Below are positions 1-8,882 of a stretch of DNA of 32,840 nucleotides, piece by piece (position 1 is the first letter of the stretch; each line of letters begins with the position of its first letter). A program made the translations under genes and the position numbers. The DNA is from Planctomycetota bacterium. GTDB taxonomy: Bacteria; Planctomycetota; Phycisphaerae; UBA1845; UTPLA1. The notes under the pieces are model-generated. The model was not told the origin of the DNA and made no database searches. It saw only the letters and a list, made by a program, of their open reading frames with translations. The DNA lies in the NCBI GenBank assembly GCA_016712275.1, contig JADJRI010000042.1:1-32840 (forward strand), given 5' to 3'.

Positions 1-453
1 GGCCCACTTCTTGATCTTTGACATTGCATGAGGCGAGCGATCAAAGAGGCAAAAGCACACCGTGTCACAGATGCCCCAATTGTCAAACGCGCGGCACCAC
101 TTATCCATTTGGGCGGGTGTCACCCGCTGGGGCTCGTCCACCAGCGAAGCCATCATGCGGGCTTCGTACCAGCCTGTCTCCCACAGCGCGAGAGCCAGAT
201 CGTGGCTTCGACCGATTTTCTTCGCAAGCGCTTTCATTTTGGCCATGGAGACGCCGAAGGATTTTTGGGCGGTCGGGCCGGTGATTCCGAATCGCGTGCC
301 CATTTGTTCGCGTACCCGTTTGTCTCCGAGTTTTTTCAATTGCGCCAGTACGGCCTCAGCGGTGTACTCCGGAGCGCCGCTTTGCTTTGTGCTTTTCGAT
401 CGATTCACTGCTGGTTTTCTGGATTTGGCGTGCATGTTTTTTCCCGGCTGCAT
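1..453 (-). CDS. AlkD-like DNA alkylation repair protein, N-terminal part (cut by window edge)
   Basis: The reading frame runs open from position 453 to the left edge, so the C-terminus is missing. The translation matches the HEAT-repeat DNA alkylation repair family (AlkD/AlkC type), which recognises and removes alkylated bases from DNA. Visible family features are a lysine-rich N-terminal tail, the stretch LKKLGDKRVREQMGTRFGI, then ALALWETGWYEARMMASL and a later WCRAFDNWGICDTVC segment. The first ATG (453) has a weak AGAG five bases upstream; a second in-frame ATG lies at 435. It is alone on this strand, with a VOC gene divergent to its right. A second AlkD-like gene lies at 7.7-8.6 kb. Family assignment is from remembered pattern; the exact subfamily is uncertain. 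Confidence 0.8.
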   Translation of the reverse strand, partial: MQPGKNMHAKSRKPAVNRSKSTKQSGAPEYTAEAVLAQLKKLGDKRVREQMGTRFGITGPTAQKSFGVSMAKMKALAKKIGRSHDLALALWETGWYEARMMASLVDEPQRVTPAQMDKWCRAFDNWGICDTVCFCLFDRSPHAMSKIKKWA

Positions 454-633
454 GAAAACTCTGAGTCAGTTTGTCGTCGTGCAATGTAATGAAAGACACG
501 CCAACCCTACAAGCCGACCGAATTTTCATGGGTGTCGGCGTATGGAGTCTCCGGCATCGGCGCGATATCCTGTCAGTCGAAATGCTGAAGTGGCCATGAT
601 GTTGATTCATTAGGATTCTGAAAAGGGTGCCCC

Positions 634-987
634 ATGATTCGCGGACTCCATGCCATGTTCTATTCGACCCAGGCCGCCGAGCTTCGGGCTTTTCTGCGCG
701 ACAAGCTCGGTCTCAAGGGCACCGACGTCGGCGATGGATGGCTCATCTTTGATGCACCCGAGGCCGCTCTCGGCGTGCATCCGACCGACGGTAAAGAGGC
801 CGCTTCGGGCACGGCCGACATTTCTTTTTATTGCGACGACATTGCCGCCACGGTGGGCGAACTGAAGGCAAAGGGCGTCGAATTCACCCAGGACGTCCAA
901 GACCAAGGTTACGGGCTGGTGACGTTTTTCAAAGCGCCCGGCGATTTCACGATTCAATTGTATCAGCCAAAATATTCAAAGTCGTAG
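634..987 (+). CDS. VOC (glyoxalase/bleomycin-resistance fold) family protein
   Basis: This 117-residue protein has the size and layout of a single vicinal-oxygen-chelate domain: FYSTQAAELRAFLRDKLGL at the N-terminus, a central ISFYCDDIAATVGELKAKG helix region, and a C-terminal strand GDFTIQLYQPKY. VOC proteins bind a metal and act as lyases, dioxygenases, epimerases or drug-binding proteins; the substrate here cannot be read. A His near the start (GLHAMFY) and Glu/Gln in the last strand could serve as metal ligands. A purine-rich AAAAGGG lies six bases before the ATG. It is divergent from the AlkD-like gene and 15 bases before the next plus-strand gene, so the two may share a transcript. Confidence 0.85.
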   Translation: MIRGLHAMFYSTQAAELRAFLRDKLGLKGTDVGDGWLIFDAPEAALGVHPTDGKEAASGTADISFYCDDIAATVGELKAKGVEFTQDVQDQGYGLVTFFKAPGDFTIQLYQPKYSKS

Positions 988-1002
988 TCCGTCGATCGAA
1001 AG

Positions 1003-2154
1003 ATGCGGTCTGAAACCTCTGCATCACATCCATTCTTTATGTTTAACAAGTCCTCCCTTCACGACCGCGCAGCCGACATCATCGGACAAATCGAAGCTGA
1101 GATGAAACGCACCCACATGTGGCAGGACCGCCCCCTGCCACCGGAGGCGTATCAATTTCGGCGGGCTTTTGCCATCGACACCATGGCCTACAGCCAGTGG
1201 CTTCAGTTCATCTTTATTCCGCGCGTACGAGAAATCATCGCCGGCAAGGGGCAATTTCCATCGGTCAGCCATGTCGGGGCGCAGGCTGTGCGTGAATTCG
1301 ACGGCATGGAAGAAGCCGGCGAACTTGTCAGCCTTCTTTGTCAATTCGACGCCCTCTTCAATCGCAACACTTTGTTCGGCGGCGCGATTGGCGCGGCCGT
1401 TACCACCAGATTGCCGTTCAAGCTGCAAATGAAAGTGTTTGGCATCACACTTGCAATGGGCGCGTGGGTGCTGTTCGCGTTTCTTATCGCCCATGCTCTC
1501 GGTGGTTGGCTGAATATGCGACTGCCACGGCTCATGATGTGGGATGCTACGAGCCAAATCACGCGCGAGGGCGTCGAGGTGGGATTCCAGTTTCAAGCCC
1601 GGATCGGCCGTGGCCAATCCGGGCCCATCACCATCGATCGACTTGAGATTCAACTCTCGATTGATCTTCCGCCGGATCCGACACGAAATATCACTCAGGA
1701 GAACATGAATCGATTGATGCGGAACATGCGGTTTCCGATTCTCGATCGCAGGGTGCTGGTGGCCGGCGAACCGAAGGACGGCGAGATCTTAATTGCCGAC
1801 GTCACTCGGGAAACGGTGCGTGACTGGTTTCAGGACATTCTTGCGAAAACCACGGAAAAATCCAAAAAATCAAAGGCGGCCGCCCTCGCCCGCGCCGACG
1901 ACGTATTCGATGCGATCGAGAAAGCGCGAATGGCCAAGACTAGAGACGAATTGCTGGCACTCGGTTCGGGGACTTACATCGGCGGACTTCGATTCGAATC
2001 GACCAAGGCTCCGCTGGAATATGGCGACTATCTGAAAGACACTTCGCTCCTGACAGCGGGATTTGTACTGGGGCTGATCGGCCTGATTCCCTTTTACAGG
2101 CCCTTGATGAAAGTGCGACACGAGTCGATGGCGTGGCATCGAGGTGAGTTTTAG
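1003..2154 (+). CDS. Membrane protein with N-terminal YqcC-like (DUF446) domain
   Basis: The protein has 383 residues. About residues 20-105 resemble the small YqcC/DUF446 family: an IEAEMKRTHMW helix, then FAIDTMAYSQWLQFIFIPR, a hallmark of that family, whose members are normally about 110-residue soluble proteins. Here the domain is followed by a hydrophobic segment (about 145-172), a roughly 170-residue soluble part with LEIQLSIDLPPDPT and a lysine-rich stretch, and a second hydrophobic segment (about 350-370) near the C-terminus. The fusion is unusual. Function is unknown; the two membrane segments suggest an inner-membrane protein. A second in-frame ATG at 1039 may be the true start, as it lies just before the domain; neither start has a good ribosome site. 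No enzyme motif is visible. Confidence 0.75.
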   Translation: MRSETSASHPFFMFNKSSLHDRAADIIGQIEAEMKRTHMWQDRPLPPEAYQFRRAFAIDTMAYSQWLQFIFIPRVREIIAGKGQFPSVSHVGAQAVREFDGMEEAGELVSLLCQFDALFNRNTLFGGAIGAAVTTRLPFKLQMKVFGITLAMGAWVLFAFLIAHALGGWLNMRLPRLMMWDATSQITREGVEVGFQFQARIGRGQSGPITIDRLEIQLSIDLPPDPTRNITQENMNRLMRNMRFPILDRRVLVAGEPKDGEILIADVTRETVRDWFQDILAKTTEKSKKSKAAALARADDVFDAIEKARMAKTRDELLALGSGTYIGGLRFESTKAPLEYGDYLKDTSLLTAGFVLGLIGLIPFYRPLMKVRHESMAWHRGEF

Positions 2155-2243
2155 CGGCGGTTTGCTCTAATTCCTCACAAACCTGACTGTGCTTAGCTCC
2201 TTGGAATGACTATCGCTCCGCAGTCTTGGTCGGCCGGCGCGCG

Positions 2244-2762
2244 TCAAAGGTGTGCGATCCACTGTTTGATGATCTTCTTCAGCGCGGCGAGCTGCTCTTC
2301 CCACTCTTTCGAACTCTTCGGTGTCAGCATCACCATGGCCCGGTCCCTGGCCAGCCACTGCAGCAGACCCGTCGGGTCCGCGATCTTCAGACCCTTCGCC
2401 GATGATGCCTTTACTTTGGCACCCGCGTGAAGGATCAGCCGCAACGTGGGAGGGTCGCCGGGCCGGGGCGGCCGGCCCCCGCCGACGACATTGACGGTGG
2501 CAAACCAGTCAGACGTTCGGAAGCTGGGCGAATTCCATTCGATGCCCTCACTGATGGACGGACTGACGCCGAGTATGAGCTGACGGATGGATTCGAGTTC
2601 AGGCGTCATCGGGTGTTTCAAGTCGTGCATGAACAGATCGACCTCGGCCCTGCCTTTTGCAATATCGAAGACAGAATTGCCGATATGCGTCTTGCCTGGT
2701 CTGGTGGCGCGTTTTGGCATTTTTGTGATCGATTGCTTTTCTTGAGTCTTCTTTGCACCCAC
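2244..2762 (-). CDS. DUF1801 domain protein (YdhG-like)
   Basis: A GTG start at 2762 is chosen because AAGGAG lies six bases before it, giving 172 residues; an ATG 14 codons further in is the alternative. The body resembles DUF1801 proteins: FMHDLKHPMTPELESIRQLI, then SEGIEWNSPSFRTSDWFATV, a strand LRLILHAGAKVK, and a C-terminal helix LAALKKIIKQWI. The family is small and soluble with no established reaction. The GGGRPPRPGDPP segment is a glycine/proline-rich insertion. It is divergent from the LapA-like fragment with 45 bases between starts, so the promoters must overlap, and it converges on the YqcC-domain gene. Confidence 0.85.
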   Translation of the reverse strand: MGAKKTQEKQSITKMPKRATRPGKTHIGNSVFDIAKGRAEVDLFMHDLKHPMTPELESIRQLILGVSPSISEGIEWNSPSFRTSDWFATVNVVGGGRPPRPGDPPTLRLILHAGAKVKASSAKGLKIADPTGLLQWLARDRAMVMLTPKSSKEWEEQLAALKKIIKQWIAHL

Positions 2763-2794
2763 GAGAGTCTCCTTGGCGTAAGGAAAGACGATCC

Positions 2795-2800
2795 TATAAT
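2795..2800 (+). promoter_or_regulatory. Possible -10 element for the LapA-like gene
   Basis: A perfect TATAAT is preceded by TTGGCG (2773-2778) at a 16-base spacing. Transcription would begin about at the ATG at 2808, so the message might be leaderless. Inferred from sequence only. Confidence 0.4.
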
Positions 2801-2807
2801 TGATCGC

Positions 2808-3021
2808 ATGAACAAGGTCAAAATCAGCATCATCGGGCTTACGGTCCTGGCACTGGTTGTCGTCGTGCTTCAAAACACACAGGCGACTACGGTTCGCGCC
2901 TTCGGCGCGGAAGCCACGATGCCGATGGCATTTCTGCTTGGACTCACGGGCCGTCGGATTCGCATGCGGGCTGTTTTCCGCCCTGCTTCTCGGTCGCAAA
3001 TCCAAACTTCCAAAGCCGTGA
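2808..3021 (+). pseudogene. LapA-like (DUF1049) small membrane protein, frameshifted
   Basis: From the ATG at 2808 the frame encodes MNKVKISIIGLTVLALVVVV, then LQNTQATTVRAF and MPMAFLLGLT, the pattern of LapA/DUF1049 proteins: a first membrane helix, a short QNT.. loop, then a second helix. At the GGG at 2948-2950 the natural continuation moves to the next frame, which gives AVGFACGLFSALLLGRKSKL and stops at 3021, a normal second helix with a basic tail. The unshifted frame continues to 3053 as an arginine-rich unlikely tail. One extra base, real or a sequencing error, explains this. Family members are inner-membrane proteins with roles in envelope or LPS assembly. Confidence 0.7.
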
Positions 3022-3104
3022 CCTTATTGGTTTATGCGATGCGTCGGCTGTGATTCGACGCCCTGTCGACAGGCATCGAGGCGGTGGTCATACTCTGTGC
3101 CCTT

Positions 3105-3827
3105 ATGAAGCAGGTTCGGCACATTGTCGCGCTGGGCGGCGGCGGGTTTTTGATGGAGCCCGATGATCCGCGGCTGGATAATTACACGCTCAGGCTGTCC
3201 GGGGTGCGGCGGCCCCGGGTGTGCTTTGTGCCGACGGCCAGCGGAGACAGCGAGCGAAATATCGAACGATTTTACGCCGCATTTCGCGGACGGCGGGCGG
3301 TCGCTTCACATTTGCCACTGTTCAGGCGCGAACACGACACGCGATCGCTGGAGGAGTATCTGCTTGGGCAGCATGTGATCTACGTGGGCGGCGGAAACAC
3401 TGCCAATGCGCTGGCACTTTGGCGACTGCACGGCATTGACCGGCTGCTTAAGCGCGCCTGGGCCGCTGGGACGGTGCTTACGGGGGTTTCGGCCGGGATG
3501 ATCTGCTGGTTTCAGGGCGGTGTGACTGATTCGTTCGGCCGGCCGCTGAATGCGCTGCGTGACGGACTGGGGTTTTTGCACGGAAGCGCTTGTCCGCATT
3601 ATGACGGAGAAAGCGACCGGCGCGGGGTGTTTCACCGGCTTGTGCAGCGCGGACCCGAACGGGGATTGCCGGCGGGCGTCGCGGCGGATGATGGGGCCGC
3701 GATTCATTACATCGGACGGCGGATTGCGCGGGTTGTTGCATCGCGAAAAGGAGCGCGGGCTTACTCGGTTCGGCTGGTCGATCGGCGCATCGTCGAAACG
3801 CCCTTCGAGGTGAACTATTTGCAATGA
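3105..3827 (+). CDS. pepE: Peptidase E (family S51 serine dipeptidase)
   Basis: The protein has 240 residues from the ATG at 3105, the usual length for PepE. An in-frame codon at 3084 would add seven residues with no support. The N-terminus HIVALGGGGFLMEPDDPRLD is typical of the aspartyl-dipeptidase/cyanophycinase group. The nucleophile elbow is GVSAG with Ser about residue 129, VIYVGGGNTANAL precedes it, and the PHYDGE motif carries the likely catalytic His about 165. The family splits N-terminal aspartyl dipeptides in the cytoplasm. It stands alone between the LapA fragment and a convergent VOC gene. No signal peptide or break is seen. Confidence 0.92.
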   Translation: MKQVRHIVALGGGGFLMEPDDPRLDNYTLRLSGVRRPRVCFVPTASGDSERNIERFYAAFRGRRAVASHLPLFRREHDTRSLEEYLLGQHVIYVGGGNTANALALWRLHGIDRLLKRAWAAGTVLTGVSAGMICWFQGGVTDSFGRPLNALRDGLGFLHGSACPHYDGESDRRGVFHRLVQRGPERGLPAGVAADDGAAIHYIGRRIARVVASRKGARAYSVRLVDRRIVETPFEVNYLQ

Positions 3828-3980
3828 GCGATGCGGATTCCCGTTTTCGAGAGCCCGATGAACGTGGAAAAAAGTGATCTCACGGCGACGAGGATGTTCA
3901 AGTGTCGCGCGTTTGTCATAGACGATGCATTCGCGATGGCGATGGCAGACTATGAAGTTAGCAAGCCGTGCGGCGACAAA

Positions 3981-4469
<489 letters not shown>

Positions 4470-4744
4470 GTTGGACTCCTCCATTATTAGATGCATGTCT
4501 CGCTATTCAATTAACGCTTTGAAAGTAAGAATAACTTCGAATCAGTCTTCTTGTAAATAACGAGTAGCGTGAGGGTGCGAATGGTGTCTGCAATTGACGA
4601 CGAGCGCGTACGCCGGGTTTCATTTTTTTGGATGTCGTTCCGCACTTAGAGAAAGGCGGCGCGGCTGTTCTTGTAACACTTCAAGTCGATTGGAATGGCG
4701 CCGACTTTGCGTGCCGTCGCATTCACTAAAGACACGCAGCCATT

Positions 4745-5995
4745 CTATTTCGCGAAGGCCGGCATCGAAGTGGCGGACTTGGCATTCGGTGCGGTTGCGG
4801 ATGTGCCTTTTCGAATTGTGGCCGGCCAGGGCCCGTCCTTGGTTACATTGATGAAAAACTTTCCGTCAAAGCGAAACAAGCCGCCGGAACAGCCGAGCCA
4901 GAGGACGCCGTCGTGGTCCTCAAAGAACTCCTGAACGTGTATATTGGACGGCTCCGAATATGGATGACGACTTCCCAGCCCCTGGTCCACACCGAATGTG
5001 GTGAATGTTGTGCCGTTGTATCGGCACGCTCCGGCGCCGAGCGTGGAAAACCACATGTTACCGGCGCTGTCTTCCAAAATTTCGTAGACGCGGTCATTGC
5101 CGAGCCCATCTTTTGATGTGAAGTTGCGAAACGATTTGCCGTCGTAACAACTCACGCCGCCGCCGTCCGTGCCGATCCAGATTCGCCCAAGGCGATCGCC
5201 GCAGATCGACCGCACCTTGTTGCCGGCGAGACCGTCCTTCGTTGTAAAGCTCGTAAACGACTTGCCGTCGTACTTATGCACCCCCTCACCGTCGGTGCCG
5301 AACCAGAGGTTCCCACCCCGGTCTTCAAACATGCTGAAGACCACTTTCGGGCTGAAGCGGGACTCCGGGTTTTCGACCTCGACTCTCGGGAGGCCAAGCG
5401 GGACGAACGATTGGCCGTCGAAACGACAGAGACCGTCCTGCGTACCGGCCCAGATGGTGCCGGACTTTTGCCGAAATATACTCCATACTTCATTGTTGCT
5501 GAGGCCGTTTGCGGTCGTGTAGTTGATGAACTTGCCATCCGTGTAGCGACTTACGCCGCCTTCGGTGGCGAACCACAAAGCGCCATCGGGGGCCTGAAGA
5601 ATTCCCCGGATGGCGCTGCCGGCCAAGCCATCTTTGATGCTGATGTACGTGAGGGAGCGGCCGTCATAACGGGCGAGGCCGTCGCCGTTGGTGCCGAACC
5701 AATATACGCCGTCGCGGTCCTGAAAGACCTCGCGAATGTACTCGCTGATTTGTTCGCCGGTCGGCAGAACCGGCCGGCGGAGCAGAAGCGGAACGGTTCG
5801 GTCAGGATTCGGCCGCTTCGGGTCCGACAAAGGCGCTGCCGGGAGTGGTCGTTGTGGCCTGCGCAGGCTGGGGGTCCGGACGCTTGTCCTGCGCGCGGTG
5901 CAGTCGGACACTGCTCCAATGAGGGACAGGGCGAAGAATGTGCTACAAAGTCGCAGCGATCGACGCCGCGAACGGAAGTGTCGATGGAAAGACAA
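4745..5995 (-). CDS. Reg_prop seven-bladed beta-propeller protein
   Basis: This 416-residue protein has an N-terminal hydrophobic stretch (about 15-30, ending in Cys, possibly a lipoprotein or Sec signal) and a proline/arginine-rich linker. Seven repeats of about 40 residues follow, each with the pattern 'D..G.lW.gT..Gl.rydG..f..yt..dGL'. Examples are DGVYWFGTNGDGLARYDG and GNLWFGTDGEGVHKYDGKSF. This is the two-component-regulator propeller repeat, usually the periplasmic sensor half of hybrid histidine kinases. Here no kinase, membrane helix or response regulator follows, so it is a free-standing exported propeller. The C-terminal 25 residues after the last blade are low-complexity. Ligand unknown. 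Confidence 0.9.
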   Translation of the reverse strand: MSFHRHFRSRRRSLRLCSTFFALSLIGAVSDCTARRTSVRTPSLRRPQRPLPAAPLSDPKRPNPDRTVPLLLRRPVLPTGEQISEYIREVFQDRDGVYWFGTNGDGLARYDGRSLTYISIKDGLAGSAIRGILQAPDGALWFATEGGVSRYTDGKFINYTTANGLSNNEVWSIFRQKSGTIWAGTQDGLCRFDGQSFVPLGLPRVEVENPESRFSPKVVFSMFEDRGGNLWFGTDGEGVHKYDGKSFTSFTTKDGLAGNKVRSICGDRLGRIWIGTDGGGVSCYDGKSFRNFTSKDGLGNDRVYEILEDSAGNMWFSTLGAGACRYNGTTFTTFGVDQGLGSRHPYSEPSNIHVQEFFEDHDGVLWLGCSGGLFRFDGKFFINVTKDGPWPATIRKGTSATAPNAKSATSMPAFAK

Positions 5996-6429
5996 AGGTG
6001 GTCTCCTAATTAATCAGAGGTCGAAAGTACGTGCGCCCCAGGCGCGAAATAATTGCACCGAATGTGTAATGGCCGCAATAGCGCGGAGAATTCTCGCCGA
6101 ATGTTCCAGAATTCGGTGCAATCCATGAGCGAGAAATCGGCCATGACAAGGCCGGTCCGCATGGCTATTCGACGCAGCTGATGGGAGAAAGTTCCGCTCC
6201 AAGAAAAAGAAATCTATTTCGCTTCTCCGGACCGATCGAAGCAGCAGGGGCAGCGCTTTTCATTGGGGAGCATCTCACAGGCGGTCCCGATCCGTTCAAG
6301 CGCGTATTTGCGTGTTTTCACCCAATGCGAGGGGTTCAATCAGACTGCTCGCGTCTCTAACGCAGTGCATTCTCCTGCTTGGACTTACAGGAGAAACAAA
6401 GTATAGGTCACAGCCGAACTACCCGGTAT
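5996..6429. other. Intergenic region without a recognisable gene
   Basis: No convincing coding frame is seen in these 434 bases. The region contains the long inverted repeat listed at 6052-6122. It separates the 5' end of the propeller gene from the 3' end of the phosphatase gene, so it should hold the propeller gene's promoter, but none is clear. Confidence 0.5.
6052..6122. repeat. 12-bp inverted repeat with 47-base spacer
   Basis: ATTGCACCGAAT (6052-6063) is repeated perfectly as its complement ATTCGGTGCAAT (6111-6122). A 10-bp palindrome GAGAATTCTC lies inside the spacer. No T-tract follows, so it is not a simple terminator. Confidence 0.75.
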
Positions 6430-6977
6430 TTAGTCGTCCTTTCCATATTTCAAGTGAAGCAGCCGGGAAGGCCCGCTTTTCGAAACGGTTACAACAAACA
6501 AATCATCGAAATCGCCGTCAGCTAAAACAGGCGGCTGAGCGACTCCGAATGCCCTCATGATCTCAGGAACTGTATTGCTATGCCCCACAACGAGAACAGT
6601 TTCGCCACCATGCTTCTGACGAATCCGTGCGACCAGCTTCTCCGTTCCGGCAGCATCCATCTTAATCACCGGAATTTTCAGCGACTTCGCCAATGGCCCC
6701 ACCGTCTGCTGCGTCCGTTGATACTGCGTCGCATAAATCGCCGTCACCCCCGCCTTCTCCAACACATGCCGCAACGCCTCCGCCCTCTTCCGCCCCGCCT
6801 CACTCAAAGCCGGATTATCCCCAGCGCCACCTCCTTCTCCGCATGACGCACAACAATCACCGTCGTCTCGCCGGCCTCTTCGCGCGGTCCTGACGCCGCC
6901 GCCGCAAACACGACAATCAGACCGCATCCAAGTAATGACAGCTTGCCAAAATGACGGAGTTTCCAAACCTGAATCAT
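6430..6977 (-). CDS. SixA-like histidine phosphatase family protein, exported, frameshifted
   Basis: The ATG at 6977 opens a frame with a signal-like N-terminus (LSLLGCGLIVVFAAAASG) and then TTVIVVRHAEKEVALG, which carries the RH(A/G)E phosphohistidine motif. At the CCCC run 6819-6822 (GGGG on the coding strand) the frame must change to continue as DNPALSEAGRKRAEAL, AIYATQYQRTQQTVGPLA and VLVVGHSNTVPEIM, which holds the second catalytic His. It stops at 6430. One missing G restores a normal protein of about 180 residues. The family removes phosphate from phosphohistidine or small phosphoesters; with a signal it should act outside the cytoplasm. Substrate unknown. Confidence 0.85.
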
Positions 6978-6995
6978 GAAGCCTTCTCCAATGGA

Positions 6996-7532
6996 CTAAT
7001 CGGAATTCTCTTCTTGGCCTAGTTCATTCATAAGCCGTCGCATCGCCTTTTGCTGTGATGCTTCAATTTCAGCCAGCCGATTCCTAAGCTCGATCCGTTC
7101 CACCTCTTGAGACGTGTCCTTGGACAACCGATTGAGCCACATTCGAATTCGACCAAACGTGCGCGGGTGCGCCGCGAACTCGCCGTCTTTGATCATATCT
7201 AAACTAAGCGATACCAACTCAATCAGTTCCGGTGAGGCAGGCTCCGAAATTGCAAAAAGCTCATTGTATCGCTTACGCGCTCGTTCAATTTTCCGCTGCT
7301 TCCGCCGGCACCCGAAGCATCGAACGCAATCAATTTCCAGCGGAATTCCAAGCCGTTCGTACCAGTATTTCTGTTCTTCAGCGAAGAAAATGAACGGGCG
7401 CTTGCAGTCGCGGCATTCGCGCTTTACATCGAAATAATAGCGAACGTATAAACCGAACCCATATGAACTGGTGCCCGCTACCCATTTCTGTCGGGACCCG
7501 TTCGCCTCAATAGCAGTATCTGGAATTCGCAC
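6996..7532 (-). CDS. Zinc-ribbon domain protein (zf-trcl type)
   Basis: The centre of this protein reads YFDVKRECRDCKRPFIFFAE followed by EQKYWYERLG and DCVRCFGCRRKQR. That gives two Cys pairs forming a zinc ribbon of the zf-trcl type. The C-terminal half is helical and charged, without a known domain. The listed start is the GTG at 7532, but coding likelihood continues upstream in the same frame to about 7628 with HPRYGRGPRHTGFNPSAKQP, where a TAA ends it. This Gly/Pro-rich segment looks like a genuine N-terminus, so the real start probably lies further right beyond another frameshift. Role unknown; such ribbons usually bind nucleic acid or protein. Confidence 0.8.
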   Translation of the reverse strand: MRIPDTAIEANGSRQKWVAGTSSYGFGLYVRYYFDVKRECRDCKRPFIFFAEEQKYWYERLGIPLEIDCVRCFGCRRKQRKIERARKRYNELFAISEPASPELIELVSLSLDMIKDGEFAAHPRTFGRIRMWLNRLSKDTSQEVERIELRNRLAEIEASQQKAMRRLMNELGQEENSD

Positions 7533-7726
7533 TTTCCCACGAGAATGCCAGTGCGTGTCGAATGGCTGCTTCGCCGACGGATTAAATCCTGTATGCCTCG
7601 GACCGCGACCATATCGCGGATGCTCGATTTATACGAGTCCACTCTGCTGATACAAGAGCGTTTTTCCGATTGTTACGTTTAGCCGGCACGATGTTCAGCA
7701 ATGCTCCTCATCTGCGAACAATGCCC

Positions 7727-8606
7727 CTAGCACCGAGTCCGCATCGACTCGCGCGAACGCTCCTGCGCCGCCGGACTCTCAAACCCCTTCGATTTCGAAT
7801 GCCCCCAACTCTTCTCGATATACTCCACCGCGTCAGGCGTCTTGCAGTCCGTGTCGCCATGGTCAATCTCGACCGTGCCCACCCGCTTGGCGACAGCCAG
7901 AGCCAACTTGCGAAACGAAGCATTTCGGCAGCCGATGCAAATAAGCGACTGATTCATGAGGTAGCGCTGATAGTTCGGTGCGGCATCAATGGTCTTCTCA
8001 ATCTCCGCCAGCTTCTCCGCGAACCATGAATCCGGCGTCGACTCATCGATCATCGCCAGCGCTCCAACAAGATTCCACCCAGCCTGCAGCGTCGACTCGT
8101 CCGAAGCCGCAAGCCACTTGTCGGCCTTCTCCCGCCCCAGCGGACTCTCGGCCGCAAGATGAGCGACATAGCCCTTGCACACGCGCGCGTCGGCGTCGCC
8201 GCCCACCAGTCAAGCTCGCGCGAAGAAATGCTCGCGGGGTCGGCAATCTTGATCGCCAGATTCCGCGCGTCGAAATTCCCGGTGCTCCACAGGGCTTCCG
8301 CCAGCTCCTGATCGATCTTGATTCGCTTGTAGAGCGTCTTTAGTGTCGCAAAGCTGACGCCGAACATCGGTTCCGGCGCGCCGTGACGACCGTAGGTCTT
8401 GCGCGTTTGGGCGGAGCCGGCCTTCTCCAACGCGCTCATCGCCTCTTGAAAACTCATTCGCGAAGCCGGAGCTTTTGAATTCTGTTTAACCGCGCTGTTC
8501 GTAGTCTTATTTGTCGCAATCTTCGAAGTTTTTTTGCCACGCTCTTCGTGGTTTTTTTCGTCGCACTCTCTGCTGGTCGTTTTACCGCACTCTTCGTCTT
8601 GGGCAT
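7727..8606 (-). CDS. Second AlkD-like DNA alkylation repair protein, two frameshifts
   Basis: Three frames together make one AlkD-like protein. The ATG at 8606 (GGGGAAAG upstream) begins a lysine/threonine-rich tail that shifts at the T-run 8529-8535. The next frame gives MSFQEAMSALEKAGSAQTRK, MFGVSFATLKTLYKRIKI and SSRELDWWAA, and shifts near 8192-8204. The third gives DADARVCKGYVAHLAAESPL, ADKWLAASDESTLQAGWNLV and a C-terminal PDAVEYIEKSWG, stopping at 7727. Both shifts are explained by single missing bases. Full-length AlkD proteins are about 220-240 residues plus tail, matching the joined length. It is not obviously a duplicate of the gene at the left edge. Confidence 0.82.
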
Positions 8607-8770
8607 GGTCTTTCCCCTTGGCAACGGGCGTTAAGTATCACGTCAACATAATAACAGACCACGGGCAACGAACGAAATCCAAGGCCGATCAAGCCAACCT
8701 CATTCCGAGCTCTAAGCGCCAGCGAGGAAGTCCGCCTAGACCCAAAACTCCCAGCGCAACCGCACCCTAT

Positions 8771-8811
8771 TCCTCCGCCACCGGACAACTTGCCTGACGT
8801 AATCCAGTGAA
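8771..8811 (-). repeat. Remnant made of two pieces of a YdeI-like gene
   Basis: Bases 8771-8790 match 9949-9968 perfectly (20 of 20). Bases 8789-8811 match 10077-10099 in 22 of 23 positions. The 108 bases between these two blocks in the ydeI-like gene are absent here. It lies in a 276-base gap that otherwise shows no gene. Confidence 0.75.
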
Positions 8812-8882
8812 ACCAATCTCGGCAGTCGACAGACGTGATTTCTCATGGCCGTAAAGTACTGGAATCGGACATTCACGGAGAG

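Noticed and set aside
28..613. Overlapping plus-strand open frames at the left end
   Set aside because: They lie opposite the AlkD-like frame, show no family pattern, and carry the odd composition of antisense shadows.
2427..2807. Plus-strand frame upstream of the LapA-like start
   Set aside because: It is antisense to the DUF1801 gene; only the part from 2808 resembles a protein family.
5276..6013. 245-codon plus-strand frame
   Set aside because: It is the antisense shadow of the repeat-rich propeller gene; the minus strand has clear seven-fold repeats.
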